A stretch of 64,000 bases of DNA from Maylandia zebra (Eukaryota; Chordata; Actinopteri; Cichliformes; Cichlidae): the NCBI RefSeq assembly GCF_041146795.1, contig NC_135168.1, positions 42,035,870-42,099,869 on the forward strand, written 5' to 3'. Shown here in pieces: positions 51,014 through 64,000 of this stretch. The position numbers were made by a program, and so were the translations under genes. The notes beneath the pieces are model-generated. The model saw only the letters and a program-made list of their open reading frames with translations. It was not told the origin of the DNA and searched no databases. Within the stretch, counting starts at the first letter, position 1, and each line of letters begins with the position of its first letter.

Positions 51014-51493
51014 ACTCACTGTGGGAAGGTCCTGTATGTCCTCCTGATATGCATTTAAAGAGATTACTGGCGGTTTTACAGTTATGCCAGCGGGTTCCGA
51101 GTGGTAAAGCCTCATACACTGAGGAAATTCTATAAAAAACGCACAAATTGTATGCCTCTTGGGTGTAGTTGTACTTTTTTGATGTTGAGCTGTAGCACGT
51201 CAAAGCTTGCAATATAAGAGTATATTATTTGAAATGTTTGTTTTAAAGATATTGACAGACCTGTTGCAAATTTAACTAACCGAATTGAAATTAAAGGGGA
51301 AAAACCTCTGAAACTGAGAAGATGTGTTTTGTGGGGTTTTTTTGTCTTTTATATTATATCCAAAACTTGACTCTTGTTGGACCAAATCCCTTATGTTAAG
51401 TGAGTTAATGACTGTGTTTTTAATGGTTTATTAGGCTATTGTTAGATGGTTGTAGCCTCCAGTGTAACTATTGCCGGCTGCAGTTGTGATGCA

Positions 51494-51499
51494 AATAAA
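51494..51499 (+). terminator. ndufs8 poly(A) signal
   Basis: AATAAA, about 480 bases after the stop codon, with T-rich DNA after it. Confidence 0.55.
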
Positions 51500-51509
51500 T
51501 TACTTTTAA

Positions 51510-52190
51510 ATTTTTAGTCAATAGAAAAAAAAAATATATAATTAAATATGGTTATTCAGGGTTCACTGGATTATCTGCGTTTTCGAGTTGCTTAATAAAT
51601 AAAAAACTGACCAACTGACTTTCAACTATGTCATTCTAGTTTTCGAAATTAAAACGCACTTGTGTTTTTGAAGCCAGCTCTGGTAAACAGATGGTAGTTA
51701 TAGAAATTGATTATTATTTTTGTAGTACACAAAGAAAGAAAATAACTTTTCATTCACTGACTTTTGTGTGGTAAGTGTACCAACATTACTTGGTCTGACC
51801 TACGAAGCTTTGGCTAACACTAAACATTTTGGGTATTGGGCTCTTTTGTCTGCCGCATGTGCATCCAAAAGTTGTTCAATGAAACGAGGACGTTGCTGCT
51901 ATCCTGTGGGTTTTTTGTTTTGTTTTGTTTTTTTTTTTTGTTTTTTTTAACAAATTACCTCAGAAATAAACAGCTCGTAACCATACCCAGCTGCCCAGCC
52001 TCAGCTGCTTGTCTGTAGTGGGAAATTGTGCTTTTCTAGCTACATGTGAATGTCTTTTAGGGTTGGATAAGTGTGTTTAAATAAAGACTGAATGCTGAAT
52101 CACGTTCAGTTAGGACCGTGTTGCTTCTTGATGCGTTTTTGCCGCTGCAAGGGTCACATGATAAGGGCGGAAACTGACTCATAGTCCACG
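51510..52190. other. ndufs8-ran spacer and ran upstream region
   Basis: Includes a T-rich run near 51910-51948. Near the ran end there is a CACATG E-box-like word (52155-52160). No gene was seen. Confidence 0.45.
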
Positions 52191-52194
52191 CTGA

Positions 52195-52245
52195 ATCTCC
52201 CGCGAACGCAGCCATTTACTCTTTCCTCTCTTCGAAGTGTTACCG
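52195..52245 (+). promoter_or_regulatory. Probable ran promoter and untranslated first exon
   Basis: CTCCCGCGAA is an E2F-like site. It is followed by a pyrimidine tract (CTCTTTCCTCTCTTCG, TOP-like) and a donor (TACCG then GTGAGT at 52246). The ran coding exon begins behind a TTTAACAG acceptor at 53127, which fits a spliced 5' UTR with a roughly 0.9-kb intron. Confidence 0.5.
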
Positions 52246-53152
52246 GTGAGTCTCTGAATTCCTCTCACAATGCGGGCTATCATATATTTCAAGTTTGCAT
52301 TCGTTGGGATAAAAAGTCAGTTAAAACAATGGGCAACTTTAACTTTGCGATTTTGTAGCTGTATCCACGTGAGGAATGGGGCAGCTGGGGAAGGCCGGTG
52401 GTTTTTCTTATGCGGCTAACTAGCTGTTAGCTCGATGAAAAGAATGGCTTCCATGCTGTGCTAGCTAACGGGTTAGCATGCACGGCTAACCCTCATTTTT
52501 TCTGCTTTGTTCTTGGGACTCGCGCGTATTCCTGTAAATACATATTCAGTATTTTTGGCAAAATATATTGTGGATGCGTGGAGTTGCATTTATGTGTAGA
52601 GAATTATTTAGGCTGGGTTTGACTTGGAGTGTAGCGTGGAACACATTAGATGGGCTTCCAGTCGGATTGTTTCAGTCGAACAAGAAAAAGTGCGCTCGCC
52701 CGTCGTGTGGCGCACTCACTCTAACGTTTTTAGCTTTCCTAGCTAGCAGCCGTTGGTATTGAAATACGCATTTAGAAGCGCGCTTTCGAATTTTCGATTG
52801 AACGCAAATACACATTGGACACACAACATGAATTAAACCTTTTTCCACAACATAGCTGCACCGTTACACGTTTACTCGTTACGTGTGCGTGAACGTTAGC
52901 TTGGATGGAAAATGCTAGAAGTTATGGCTATGTAACAAGCTATGGAGTTTAGCTAAACGATCAAATCGTAGAAAACTGCTCAAAGGACCAAAATAACATC
53001 TCAACAAATCATAGCTTATGTCATATTTTATCTTCTTGAAATGCCATTTAAAGTAGTTGCTAGCACTGCTAGTTGGTGTTGACGGACAACGTGCTAATCA
53101 ACCATCCCGCCTCGTTTTGTTTAACAGAAAAGTCGCAACCACGGCGGACTCA

Positions 53153-54456
<1,304 letters not shown>

Positions 54457-54776
54457 CCTGTTACCTAGATTTGTCCCTCCCTCCTCCCCCACCCGTGGAC
54501 AGGAAGTCGTTGGAGTTTTGCCCCCTTACTGTAAAATCCCTTTTCAGATTTTTTTATTTTTGAATTTTTTTTGTTTTAAAACTTAAGTAAAAAAAGAAAA
54601 AAACTTGGTGGAAAAGTTGTGGTTCTAATTTCACTGTATGACACACACCCACCCTAGTGTTGTTGTTGGCATGGCAACGTGCTACTCTTCATCGTTGAGC
54701 ACCCTCCATTGCACTTACCCAGCTCACATAATGCTGTTGTACGGTGTACTGGAAGCACTAAGGGGAGTAAACTTTG

Positions 54777-54782
54777 AATAAA
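54777..54782 (+). terminator. ran poly(A) signal
   Basis: AATAAA, 321 bases after the stop codon, with a TGTTTGTTGTG downstream GT-rich element at about 54807. Confidence 0.75.
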
Positions 54783-54829
54783 AACATTCTCGGTATAACA
54801 CGGCCGTGTTTGTTGTGATTTGCCTGCAC

Positions 54830-55890
54830 GCCAACGATTTCAGGTCACACGGAGCGCCTCGTAGTTAAAAAGTGGCTTTAGCATATTCAAGCATCTTGGT
54901 GAGGATTATTTGATGCACAATACAGGTTCCTGAAACTCAGATGGCTACAAGAAACTAATAGAATTCAGCATTTACTTTTGTGCTCTCCTGCAGTCACCAG
55001 TAAATGTTTCATATGGAATAAGTCTCATGCCATAGCTTTGTCTGCAACATTGCCCACAGTAGGTCAAATACAACTAGATAATGCTATACTGACATTTGTC
55101 CAAACTTACTAATTACTACTGTTGGAATCAAGTGGATACATGGAAACCTGAAGTAGACAATGATAGCCTGTGTCTTGGTGAGCCTTTACAAAGTGTGGTA
55201 ATAATGAATGCTTTGCTTTCAGGTACAGCTAAAGGAGATATACAAACCATTTAATCTTAAGAGTGTGCCATTAAATTGAAAAAGCATGCAGACTGTAGGG
55301 CATTATGGGGGGAAAAAACTGCTCCTTCAAAGCTTTGAAAGGCACCAAATACTTTAAATATTTGTGTCAGATAACATTGTTTCCAGTTAGATGAATCTTG
55401 AGTTTAAGAATGCAAAAGCTGGCTATTGACTGTGTTTCATTGGCTTCAGATTTCACTTTAAAATATAACTGATTATAAAGTTTGATATAGCCAAAAAGAT
55501 CTAAGGCATGGGCATGAATGTCATGGCAATTTGGGGTTTTAATGACTTCTTTGACCAGTCCTTTTTTTTGGGATAGAGTGAATGTACAGCATACATCTTT
55601 AATGACTTAACAAAACAAGAATTGGGTGCATGAGTGAGAATTTATTTTGAATTTACTGCAATCCATACAGGGTCAAATGCATACACATATATTGCCATTA
55701 ATATTTTGGTTAAATGTTCCTTAGCAAGTTGCCTTTTGAACAGATGATGTGAAATCATCCCAACCTGGAAAAAGAGCAGGTCAAAGAAATCAAGAGTAGA
55801 TTTCTGAATCAGTACTCTTATAGATAAGCTTCTCAATAATTTGTTCCTTATTTTTGCCCTAGTTTACACCATGTTTGCATGGAAGTATGT
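54830..55890. other. ran-stx3 spacer, first part, no gene seen
   Basis: AT-rich DNA, no exon-like or repeat family signal recognised. Confidence 0.5.
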
Positions 55891-55892
55891 TC

Positions 55893-56750
55893 AACAGTGC
55901 TGTGAAAAAGTATTTGCCCTTCCCAGTTTCTTATTATTTTAGCATATATGTCACACATGTTTCAGATTATCTAACAAACTTTAGTATTAAACAAAGATAG
56001 CCCATGTAAATACAAAATGCAGCTTTTAATCGTTGATTTCATTTCAGAGAAAATGTTATCCAATCACACAGGATCCTGTGTGAAAAAGCAGCACCCCTAA
56101 ACCTAATAACTGGTTGTGCCAATCTCAGGAGCAAGAACTGCAATCAAGTGTTTGTGATAACTGATAATGAGGCTTTCACATCGCTGTGGAGGAGTTATGG
56201 TCCACTCTTTGCACAATGGTTTTATTTCAGCCACACTGGAGTGTTTTAAAGCCTGAAAGGCCTGTTTAAAGTCACGCCAAAGCATCTCAGTGAGTTTTAA
56301 ATCACTGAGTTTGCTTCAGCCGCACCATAATCATCTACTTGTTTTTTAAGCCATTCTGAGGTGGACTTGGTCTGTTTCTGCTGCTTAAATCAAGTGCACT
56401 TGAGCTTCAGAGCATAAACTGATGGCCGAACATTTTCTTTCAGGATTTTTTGATAGGAAGCAGAATTCATGGTTCCATCAGTTACGGCAAGTCATCCAGG
56501 TGCTGAAGCAGCAAAGCAGCCACAGACCATCAAACTACCACCACCATTTTTACTCTTGATGTGATTTTATGAAATGCTGTGTTAGTTTTACAGCAGATGT
56601 AATAAGATGCAAAAAGTTCAGCTTTTGTCTCATCGGTCCACAGAATATTTTCCATAAAGTCTTGAGGATCGTCAAGATGTCTTTGACAAATCTGAGACAG
56701 CACTTTGTGCTCTTTTGGTCAGCAGGGGCTTTCTCATTGGAGCTCTAAAT
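55893..56750 (-). mobile_element. Tc1-like transposon, family B, partial
   Basis: It starts at the terminal repeat CAGTGCTGTGAAAAAGTATT followed by TGCCC. Reversed transposase DNA parallel to 10080-11341 follows (CCTAATAACTGGTTGTGCCA, GCAATCAAGTGTTTGTGATA). It is decayed and truncated at the right. Confidence 0.85.
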
Positions 56751-58020
56751 GTAAGAGTGTATGCTTAACAGAGTATGTACACTTTAAATTGTCATTTTAC
56801 TGAAACTGAAGCACTTAAAAAAGTGCTATAGATTATTAAATTATTCATGCATAAGTTCCAGAAAAAGGTCTCTGCCAATCCTCCTTATCTGCAGAATAAA
56901 GACGAATAACATGAATACACAATTTCAAAATGTAATGACTACAAGGCACATGTCGTAGCCTGTGGCTTCTTCCGCTGACATGCTCATATCTATTTGAACA
57001 AAACGCTAAACCTTAATTTTTCCAAGTTGCACTACTGAGCATGTTTGTGCAGCGCAGTCTTCAGGTTTCCACATCGCAGCCTCCTATAATTTGCTACGAT
57101 TGGCACTGGAGCTCATTTTAATGCTACCAGCCATGCTTGATGGGACATGTCTTCAACTCACAAAGTGAGTTCAGAGACAGCAGAACAAAAAATGAATCTT
57201 ATAACATCACTCTGCCTCTGCACAGTGAGGCTCAGTGGAGTAGCCAAAAGAAATGTGTGAGTGGAAGGAGACTGAACGCATTGTTACCATTTAAAGTCAT
57301 AAAGTAGCTACCTGAGTCCCAGATCCTTCACTGGACGCACGTGTGCTTTTATGAAAACTCACACAAGATGATGCCAGTGATGGAGGGTTTCATCTTAAGC
57401 TCGTGACCACTAGGTGTCACTCGTGCTTTTCCCTTTCCCCCTTGCTTTTTAAATTGAGAGCACAATGAACGCGCCCTGTAGGGTTATGTAATAGATTTCT
57501 GATGCACCTTCACTGTGACGTGTGCCGGTTACTACACGGATCTGGGTGCAACATCATTCACCCTCCACGCAGCGCCATATGTTCTGATTCAGACTCGGGT
57601 CCCACTTTACGTTTCACAATTTAGTCGTTGTGTGTTGAAAGCGTAGTGAAGAAGAAAACCGCAAAATGAGGAAATAGACATCTATATCCAGTTCTCAACA
57701 GTTGGTTACAAGCTGTAATAAAACTCTTCTTTATCGGCTTAGCTGGAAGGAAATGATCACGATGCGTTAGGTGACGGTGGGAGAGAGGAGAGTGTGATTT
57801 TGATCCCTGACACCCAGCTGTAACATTAGGCCTACATTCATGTTTACTGCTGCTGGCTGCTGAACACACTGCACATGTGAAAATACGAGTACACGTATTG
57901 CACTAAAAATATGCAGTCATTATAACAGGATAGAGATGCCTGAGCTTAGGAAGATATGTGTTTGCTCCTTTCCCCTGGTTGGCTGACTTAAAACCTCCGT
58001 AACCATGATCTGATTGATTT
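56751..58020. other. ran-stx3 spacer, middle part, no gene seen
   Basis: No exon pattern found. Short antisense frames (for example 57621-57869) lack splice context and family features. Confidence 0.45.
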
Positions 58021-58024
58021 TTAT

Positions 58025-58027
<3 letters not shown>

Positions 58028-58108
<81 letters not shown>
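58028..58108. repeat. (CA)n microsatellite
   Basis: About 40 uninterrupted CA units. Confidence 0.98.
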
Positions 58109-58109
<1 letters not shown>

Positions 58110-59129
58110 ACCCCAATAACGCTGCTGTAATGCCGTCAACCCTTAGTGCTACATTTACTTTACGTTAAAACCGCGAGATTTGTCATTTCCAATAGGGAAT
58201 ATTATATTTCACAGTAAAGTGAACCAACCAATAAAATGTATGGTCTAAATAAGATAATTTACCTGAGAGATCATATTATGAGTCCCCCTTAATAATAAAA
58301 GCCTGTAAACAACCATGGGAGTTTTTTCTACATTCGATGGGATAAACAGTGTTTATGATTTAGTTTATAATTTATATTTTACTGTCCTGGGTCACTTGTG
58401 CAACTGGGAGTATCAAACACCACAATTAAAAATAAATACATAAATAAGTATGCTTGATCACTTGCTTTAACATGAGCTTACTTTAAAATTAAATTGTCTT
58501 CAGCTCTCTCCAAGGCTTTCTAAGGGGGGATAAAAAGTGATGTTTTATTTATAGTGCCCTCGATGGTTAAGGCAAAACATCCCAAAACGCAAATGAATAG
58601 AGGGCATCAGTAAAGACTTTGCTGTAAAGAGTAAGGTGGTGAATTCTCCAGTAATGCTGCAGGCCACCATATCAGTCATGCTGTTTTCCTCTTCAAAACT
58701 CATTAACTCTCATAACTCTTTGAACTATGACCTTGAGGTGTAAACATACTGGCATGGCAATATGATCCATGTGCTGAAATAAAAAAGAAAAGACACAGCA
58801 AAGATAGACCTGATTAATAGATGTAAACACGTTCTAATTGGTTTTAATTTAAGTTGAGTACTTTGCTCTTGACTGAAACTCTCTTAAACTATAGATTAAT
58901 TGTGATGACTTTTGGTTCAGACATTCATGGTAGAAAGACGGTGAAGTTATGATCACTTATTGTAAAACATTGCCAGTGACTTCAGCAATACAGTGGTCTT
59001 CACATTTGTGGCACAACATTAGAACAACTTGTGCAATGACATTTGTGTCAGGTATTCATGTTTCCCTCTGGATCGATGATCTCGTTGCTGATCATTTGAC
59101 TTTATTTCCTCCAGCAGTAGAAAAACAAA
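58110..59129. other. ran-stx3 spacer, last part, no gene seen
   Basis: AT-rich DNA without recognised exons. An open frame beginning at 58949 runs into the LINE tail below and is not a gene. Confidence 0.5.
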
Positions 59130-59370
59130 CCCTTTGTCTCACAGAACAAAGATCATGGTTCAAACCCAGTCTGGGGCCTTTCTGTCTGGAGTTGCATGTT
59201 CTGTCTAGGTACTCTAGGTTAACTGGTGATCCTAAAACTTGCTGTTGTCTGTCTCTCTGCATTACTTCTGCAGTAGATTGGCAGCCTCTCCAAGGTGTAC
59301 AAGGAGTCCGGCCCTCCCACTGCTCTGGATTGGATAAGTGGAAGAAGAGGGATGGACTTTTACTTATTAC
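59130..59370 (+). repeat. LINE tail, decayed
   Basis: The words CAAACCCAGTCTGGGGCCTT, CTGTCTGGAGTTGCATGTTC and GGATTGGATAAGTGGAAGAA match the same tail family as 45413-45625 at lower identity. Confidence 0.65.
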
Positions 59371-59797
59371 TACATACCAGTGAAACTAATGACATCATGC
59401 TAATTAACCAATAATATCACAGAAAGCCCCAAAGTATAGTGGAAATTGGTATGTTAGAGTTGTTGCCTTAGTATGTTTCTGGGCATACTAACATACTATG
59501 ACTTCCGTTATTACCTTCATACTTTTATACTGGTTCAACCAGGCAACTTGATATTTAACAGCATGTTGTTTAGCTGTTGTGAGACTCTGCGGATGTTTAT
59601 CTTCTGTGACTCCATATCTTTCTCTAAATTCCCTCATAAGACAAAAATAATCACATTTGATTCCTTATTATATATTTTTAAAAGAGTTTCCAACAAATCC
59701 GCAGGTTAGTTAGATTATTATTCCTACAATACCTGAATGCATCACGAGTGCAGGTGGCTCAGGGCGTGGCTTCATCACCGCGATCGGGGGACTTGTC

Positions 59798-59807
59798 TGC
59801 GCATGCG
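59798..59807 (+). promoter_or_regulatory. NRF-1-like site of the syntaxin gene
   Basis: TGCGCATGCG matches the palindromic NRF-1 core. It lies about 390 bases before the ATG at 60195 in a GC-richer stretch. No TATA box is placed convincingly. Confidence 0.5.
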
Positions 59808-60194
59808 TTAGCCATAAAAGTGCGTTTTAGAATGATTACTGGTAGCCAGCGGAGAAACAGATTATACGGCTCCACACAACTGTTGTTTTAATCCCCTGAG
59901 CGAGGAGATTTAGCAAGAAAAAAACACTGGCTTCAAACCCAGCAGCCATATTGTATGGAAAAGCGACGGAAAGACTCCTGTTTTCAGAAAAAAGTCGTTT
60001 TCTCAGGACATCTGTCAAGACTTTTGGGGAGTTTAATTTTCTGCCTCACTGGCGGTGGGTCTGTGTTGCACAGCTAGCTTGGCAGCTGGCTGAGAACTTG
60101 AGAGATTGGGACTAGTTTTTTTTTTTTTAAACCCTTTTTGCACAATATTGTGTTTATTTCTTTATTTTAATACTGTGAAGCTAACCGCCTAAAA

Positions 60195-60224
60195 ATGAAG
60201 GACCGATTGGAGCAGCTTAAAGCG
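60195..60224 (+). CDS. stx3: Syntaxin-3-like, first coding exon (rest outside window)
   Basis: ATG is followed by ten codons reading MKDRLEQLKA and a GTAGGT donor. This matches the first exon of mammalian STX3; STX1 and STX2 differ from the fourth or fifth residue on. Syntaxin-3 is a plasma-membrane t-SNARE used in apical exocytosis and at ribbon synapses. Only ten residues are visible, so the call rests on a short match plus the 11q12-like neighbourhood. The SNARE and membrane segments must lie beyond 64000. The first intron therefore spans at least 3.7 kb. Confidence 0.72.
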
Positions 60225-60879
60225 GTAGGTAGTGTTTAGGAAACGTTGAGTTTTCTGAAAGTGTCTCCTTTTACTCATCAATATTGACTCTGTACACTCC
60301 GAAAAAGAAAAACGACCATTTTAAGATGTTTGAGGTTAGGATTTGTAAAATGAAAATTTTACACTCTTTGATTTAAACCTTTACCATAAATATATAGCAT
60401 ATATAAACAAACAACAATAGTGAGATATATGATGATGTAACTCATGTGATGGCTGTAGTGACATTACAGCTTGGATAATGATTGGGAATGGAAGTGCTGG
60501 ATGAAAGACGTGTTTTGTGCATTCACTTCTGAGTATAAGGTTTGAAGTAGAGGTTAATTCTTATTAACTGAACTGCAGCTCAACAGGTCATATTTACCCA
60601 AGTAATTCCAGTGAAATTGAGCTTAATTTATATATCCCGGTGTATCGTGGCTAAAAATAACTTAGGTGAGTCACTCTGTTTTCATTGGTATTGATTAACT
60701 GTTGCTCGATAAAAGGGAGGACTTTATTATAGCTCTTGAAGAATGAAGGATCTGGTCCCAGCACCTTGATAATTTGTTTAACTATTTATTTAGAAATTAA
60801 GATAATCAGACATTTGACCTATACTCAATTACATGACAGCAACTGAGTGCATTTAGCCGTGTTGGCAGGTGGTGGTGAA
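60225..60879 (+). other. stx3 intron 1, start
   Basis: AT-rich intron, nothing recognised. Confidence 0.5.
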
Positions 60880-61990
60880 GAATGGAGAAGAGGGGTGACT
60901 TTTTTTTTTAAGGGACTTTGAGTGTGGTGTAGTTGTTGGTGTCAGATGAGATGGTCTGAGTATTTCAGAAATGATCTACTGGGATTTTTTACCCCCAACA
61001 CCACCTCTAGGGTTTGCAGACAATGGTCTGAAAAAGAGAATGTATCCAGTAAGCGGCTGTTCTCTGGGCGAAAATCCCTTGTTGGTGTCAGAGGTCAGAG
61101 GAGAATGGCCAGACTGATTTTAGCTGATGGAAAGGCAGCAGTAACTCAAATGACCACTTATTACAGATGGGCTAAAGCAGCAGAAGACCACACCGGATGT
61201 AAATGGTAATGGTAAATGGACTCCTATATAGTGCTTTATACAACATGCAACTTTTCTTTTTTCCTATGCTTATAAGTGCTTTCTAACTGCACACATACTC
61301 AACACTCATACTCCAATGGATGCCCTGGAGAGCAACTTGTGGTTAGTATCTTGCTCAATGATATTCGGCATGCAGACTGGGGGAGCCAAGGATCAAACCA
61401 CCAACCTTCCGATCAGCAGATGACCTGCTCTGCCTCCTGAGCTACAGCCACCCTGGATGTCAATCGTGTCAGCTAAGAATAGAAAACTGAGGTTATAGTT
61501 CACACAGGCTCACCAAAATTGGACAATAGAGGACTGGAAAACGTTTCATTATCTGAACAGTCTTGATTTCTGCTGCAACATTCAGGTAGTTGGGTCAGAA
61601 ATTGCCGTTAACAACATGAAAGCATGGATCTTCCTGCATGTCTCAACAGTTAAGGTTGCTGGTAGTGGTTTAGTGGTGTGGGGGGTGTTGTCTTTACACA
61701 CTTTGAGTTCCTTAATATCAACGGAGCGTTGTTTACCTGAGTATTGTGTTGACCGTGTCAACTAGATCTTACTTCAGTAGAGTACCTTTGGGATGCGGTG
61801 AAACGAGAGATTCACATCATGGACATGCTGCCAACAAATGTGCAGCAACATTGTGATACAATCCTGTCAGGATGGACTGAAAAGAAGGTTTCTGGCATGC
61901 CATGAAAAATCAAGGCAGTTCTGAAGGAATGGGGTTCTAGCAAAGTGGCCAGTGGGTCTATATCAATAATGGTGCAGTACAGCGCGAATC
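60880..61990 (+). mobile_element. Tc1-like transposon, family A, long copy with SINE inside
   Basis: Nearly the whole transposase gene is recognisable on the plus strand: CTGAGTATTTCAGAAATGAT, GAGGAGAATGGCCAGACTG, GCAGCAGAAGACCACACC, then CAGCTAAGAATAGAAAACTG, AACATGAAAGCATGGATC and TTCTGAAGGAATGGGG. Frameshifts and a middle deletion break it. It is split by a SINE at 61205-61456. Confidence 0.85.
61205..61456 (-). repeat. tRNA-derived SINE nested in the Tc1-like element
   Basis: Read on the minus strand it begins GGGTGGCTGTAGCTCAGGAG (A box) with a B-box-like GGTTTGATCCTTGG, and ends in TCCATTTACCATTACC. It is a different SINE from the AFC-like ones. A short GGATGT duplication flanks it. 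Confidence 0.75.
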
Positions 61991-64000
61991 TCCCACATTT
62001 TCATATCACTGGCCTCTTCTTTTCTGAATTGGGTTATGCTGCTGCTGTTGTACAGTAACTCATGATGGCGTGTGTTGAGGGATGTTGTGTTGCTATAGCT
62101 ACCTAAAACTGCTGGTCAAATATTTGCTGTGTTTTAAAATTGTTTGAGCAGTGGTATTCCTCACTTGCCCCCACTCCCAGATATCTTTATCACAACACAG
62201 TTGGCTTTACATTAAAGGAAGTACAGATGTAAGCAGAACTAGGTCAGACATGTGTTTATAAGCAGGCCGTGTGACATTTTTAATTTTTCTCCAGTAATAC
62301 TTGCGTCTTTTCCGACTACCTCGACCTGCCTTTACTCCTGTGTTTCTTTATCTTCCCACCTTATCCCCCTGTCTTCATTTCCCTCCTTGAGTTTCCTTTC
62401 TAATGTTTAACTTGCCGACAGTAATCTAGGCTGTGTGTGTGTATGCGTTCATGTCAATGTTTGCTTACGCCACTGGCATCATTATCACATCACCTGACGT
62501 ACTGAAGACCTTGGCACTTTTATAAACCGTATGAAGTGTAGAATCGTAATTTGCTGAAGTTATTGTACTGTTACATGTGGCAGCTTATTGGCCAAGCTCC
62601 ACTTTACGCTTGTTTTATTTGACTATTTTTAGAGAAATACTGAGAGGAGAAGTTGGTCACCTCACTTGTGAGCTAGACTAACATGACTGTTACTTTCTGT
62701 TGTTCTGCCTTTCTGTTGTTCTGCCTTTCTGTTCCCTCATAGTATTTTCAAATGCACTTTCATTTAAGCTCATCTGGTTTTCAGTTCTGTGTCTTCAGTG
62801 ACGAGCTGGGGTTCTGGTGCTGCTCTGCTTCCTAGCTTGACCGGCACAAATCGTAAATGGAGTGCAGTTACGTAGCACTTTATTAGTCTTATCAGTCACT
62901 GAAAGCACTTTACACCCAGTGGTAAAAATGTAACAGCGTAAACATGCCGTCTTCATTGCCATATGGAGTTTTTAAATCCCTTGTCAGATGCTTTGCATCA
63001 ACACAACTGCTGATGGACTAAATAGGCTTCTGTCACCACGCTGCTGTAAATCTGACCCCAGGTCCCTGTGCTACTGCTTTTAAAGGTAGCAGCTCATTTT
63101 TAAACCATCCCACAGAAAATGCTGTTGCTCAGACAGCAGTAACTAACATTTCTTGTTATTATGGATTTTATCTGATTATTTTCTGCATTATTTATCGACA
63201 AATTGTCCAAAAACTGAACTTCATATTAGCCTGAAGAAACAACAAATCCTTACAAATGACTTTCCAAAGTGGTTTTCTTCTTTTTGCTTGGCTGTTAACT
63301 TTTTATTGATCATCAAAACCTCTGCTGTTTTTATATTTGTTTCTTTTTTCTGGTTGGTCGATCTTGTCCTGTAGCTCTACTGGTGCCCACATAGTTTCAA
63401 CTCTACTATCACTATTCTGTGCTGCGTGTTTGATGTTTTCTAATCGTGATGTCCACTTGACCTAATTTTACCCACTGTGCAGCCATCAAAATCTTAAATG
63501 CAATCTTCTGCATGAGATTATAGCTGTCATGCTTTTTGTTTTTGTTATTCTATTTTTTATTTCTAAGCGAGCAAATCTAATTCACCAACAGTCGGGCTGG
63601 ATTTTGGCTTGCAGCACCATTTAAAGCTCGTGTTAGATATTGTTACATAAACCTTGTTCACCTGTCTAAACATGCCTCCCAAATATTTGACATCTCGCAA
63701 ACCAATCATGAAGAGTTGACCATCTCCCAAACTTTAAGCTGAAATGGTTCGTAGTAGTTTGATCCAAGAATTTCTTTGTGTCTTCTGAAGTGAAGTAAAG
63801 TGTTAAGATGAGCAAGTGAGTTTATTGAGTAATGCTGTTAAAGTTTTCTTGATGACTTGGATAAGGTCACTGCCTCTGACTGTTCCTGTCATTATCACGA
63901 TGTTTTTACAAGCTGTGTGTGTGCGTGTCTTTGTGGTCTTTGGTTGTTTGGTTTGGTGCACACATCACTCCCTTTCCTCTTGTTTTTGCTGAATGAGAGA
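61991..64000 (+). other. stx3 intron 1, remainder
   Basis: No second stx3 exon was found. Around 62860-63080 the words GTAGCACTTTATTAGTC and CACTGAAAGCACTTTACACC suggest a worn reversed fragment of the same SINE type as 61205-61456. The rest is AT-rich. Confidence 0.45.

Noticed and set aside
58949-59383. 144-codon plus-strand frame between ran and stx3
   Set aside because: Its 3' half is a LINE tail and the rest shows no coding character.

Overview
The window is vertebrate genomic DNA. Its genes are split by GT-AG introns, and the intergenic and intronic DNA is full of decayed Tc1/mariner-like transposons, LINE tails, tRNA-derived SINEs and long dinucleotide microsatellites. This points to a teleost fish. 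The tRNA-like SINEs resemble the AFC family described from African cichlids, so a cichlid or close relative is my best guess (inference from repeat recognition, no search run).

Layout, left to right: the last three exons of ssrp1 (FACT subunit, +, 169-1354); a complete p2rx3 (ATP-gated channel, 12 exons, +, 6985-14390); a six-exon gene I cannot name (657 aa, -, 17780-23880); a complete rad9a (9-1-1 checkpoint clamp, 12 exons, +, 25610-34972); tbc1d10c/carabin-type Rab GAP (nine coding exons, -, 35420-43089) with a very long last exon; ndufs8 (complex I TYKY subunit, six coding exons, +, 47238-51013); ran (nuclear transport GTPase, six coding exons plus a probable untranslated first exon, +, 52195-54456); and the first coding exon of a syntaxin-3-like gene (+, 60195-60224), whose first intron runs to the window end. 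All exon joins listed were checked by reading phase across the junctions.

The genes are unrelated housekeeping, signalling and immune-type genes, not an operon or cassette. Their order recalls human 11q12-q13 (SSRP1-P2RX3, RAD9A-TBC1D10C, NDUFS8, STX3), with ran added, a gene that in human sits beside STX2 on chromosome 12. Rad9a and tbc1d10c converge with poly(A) signals only about 30 bp apart.

I see no bacterial-style system, CRISPR array, intact transposase or virus. The features most worth a second look are the roughly 1000-residue extension and in-frame 24-bp minisatellite of tbc1d10c, a nearly perfect 258-bp inverted duplication of part of tbc1d10c exon 4 upstream of the gene, a GC-AG intron in tbc1d10c, a very weak donor in ndufs8, a 70-bp perfect palindrome, and the unnamed gene on the minus strand.
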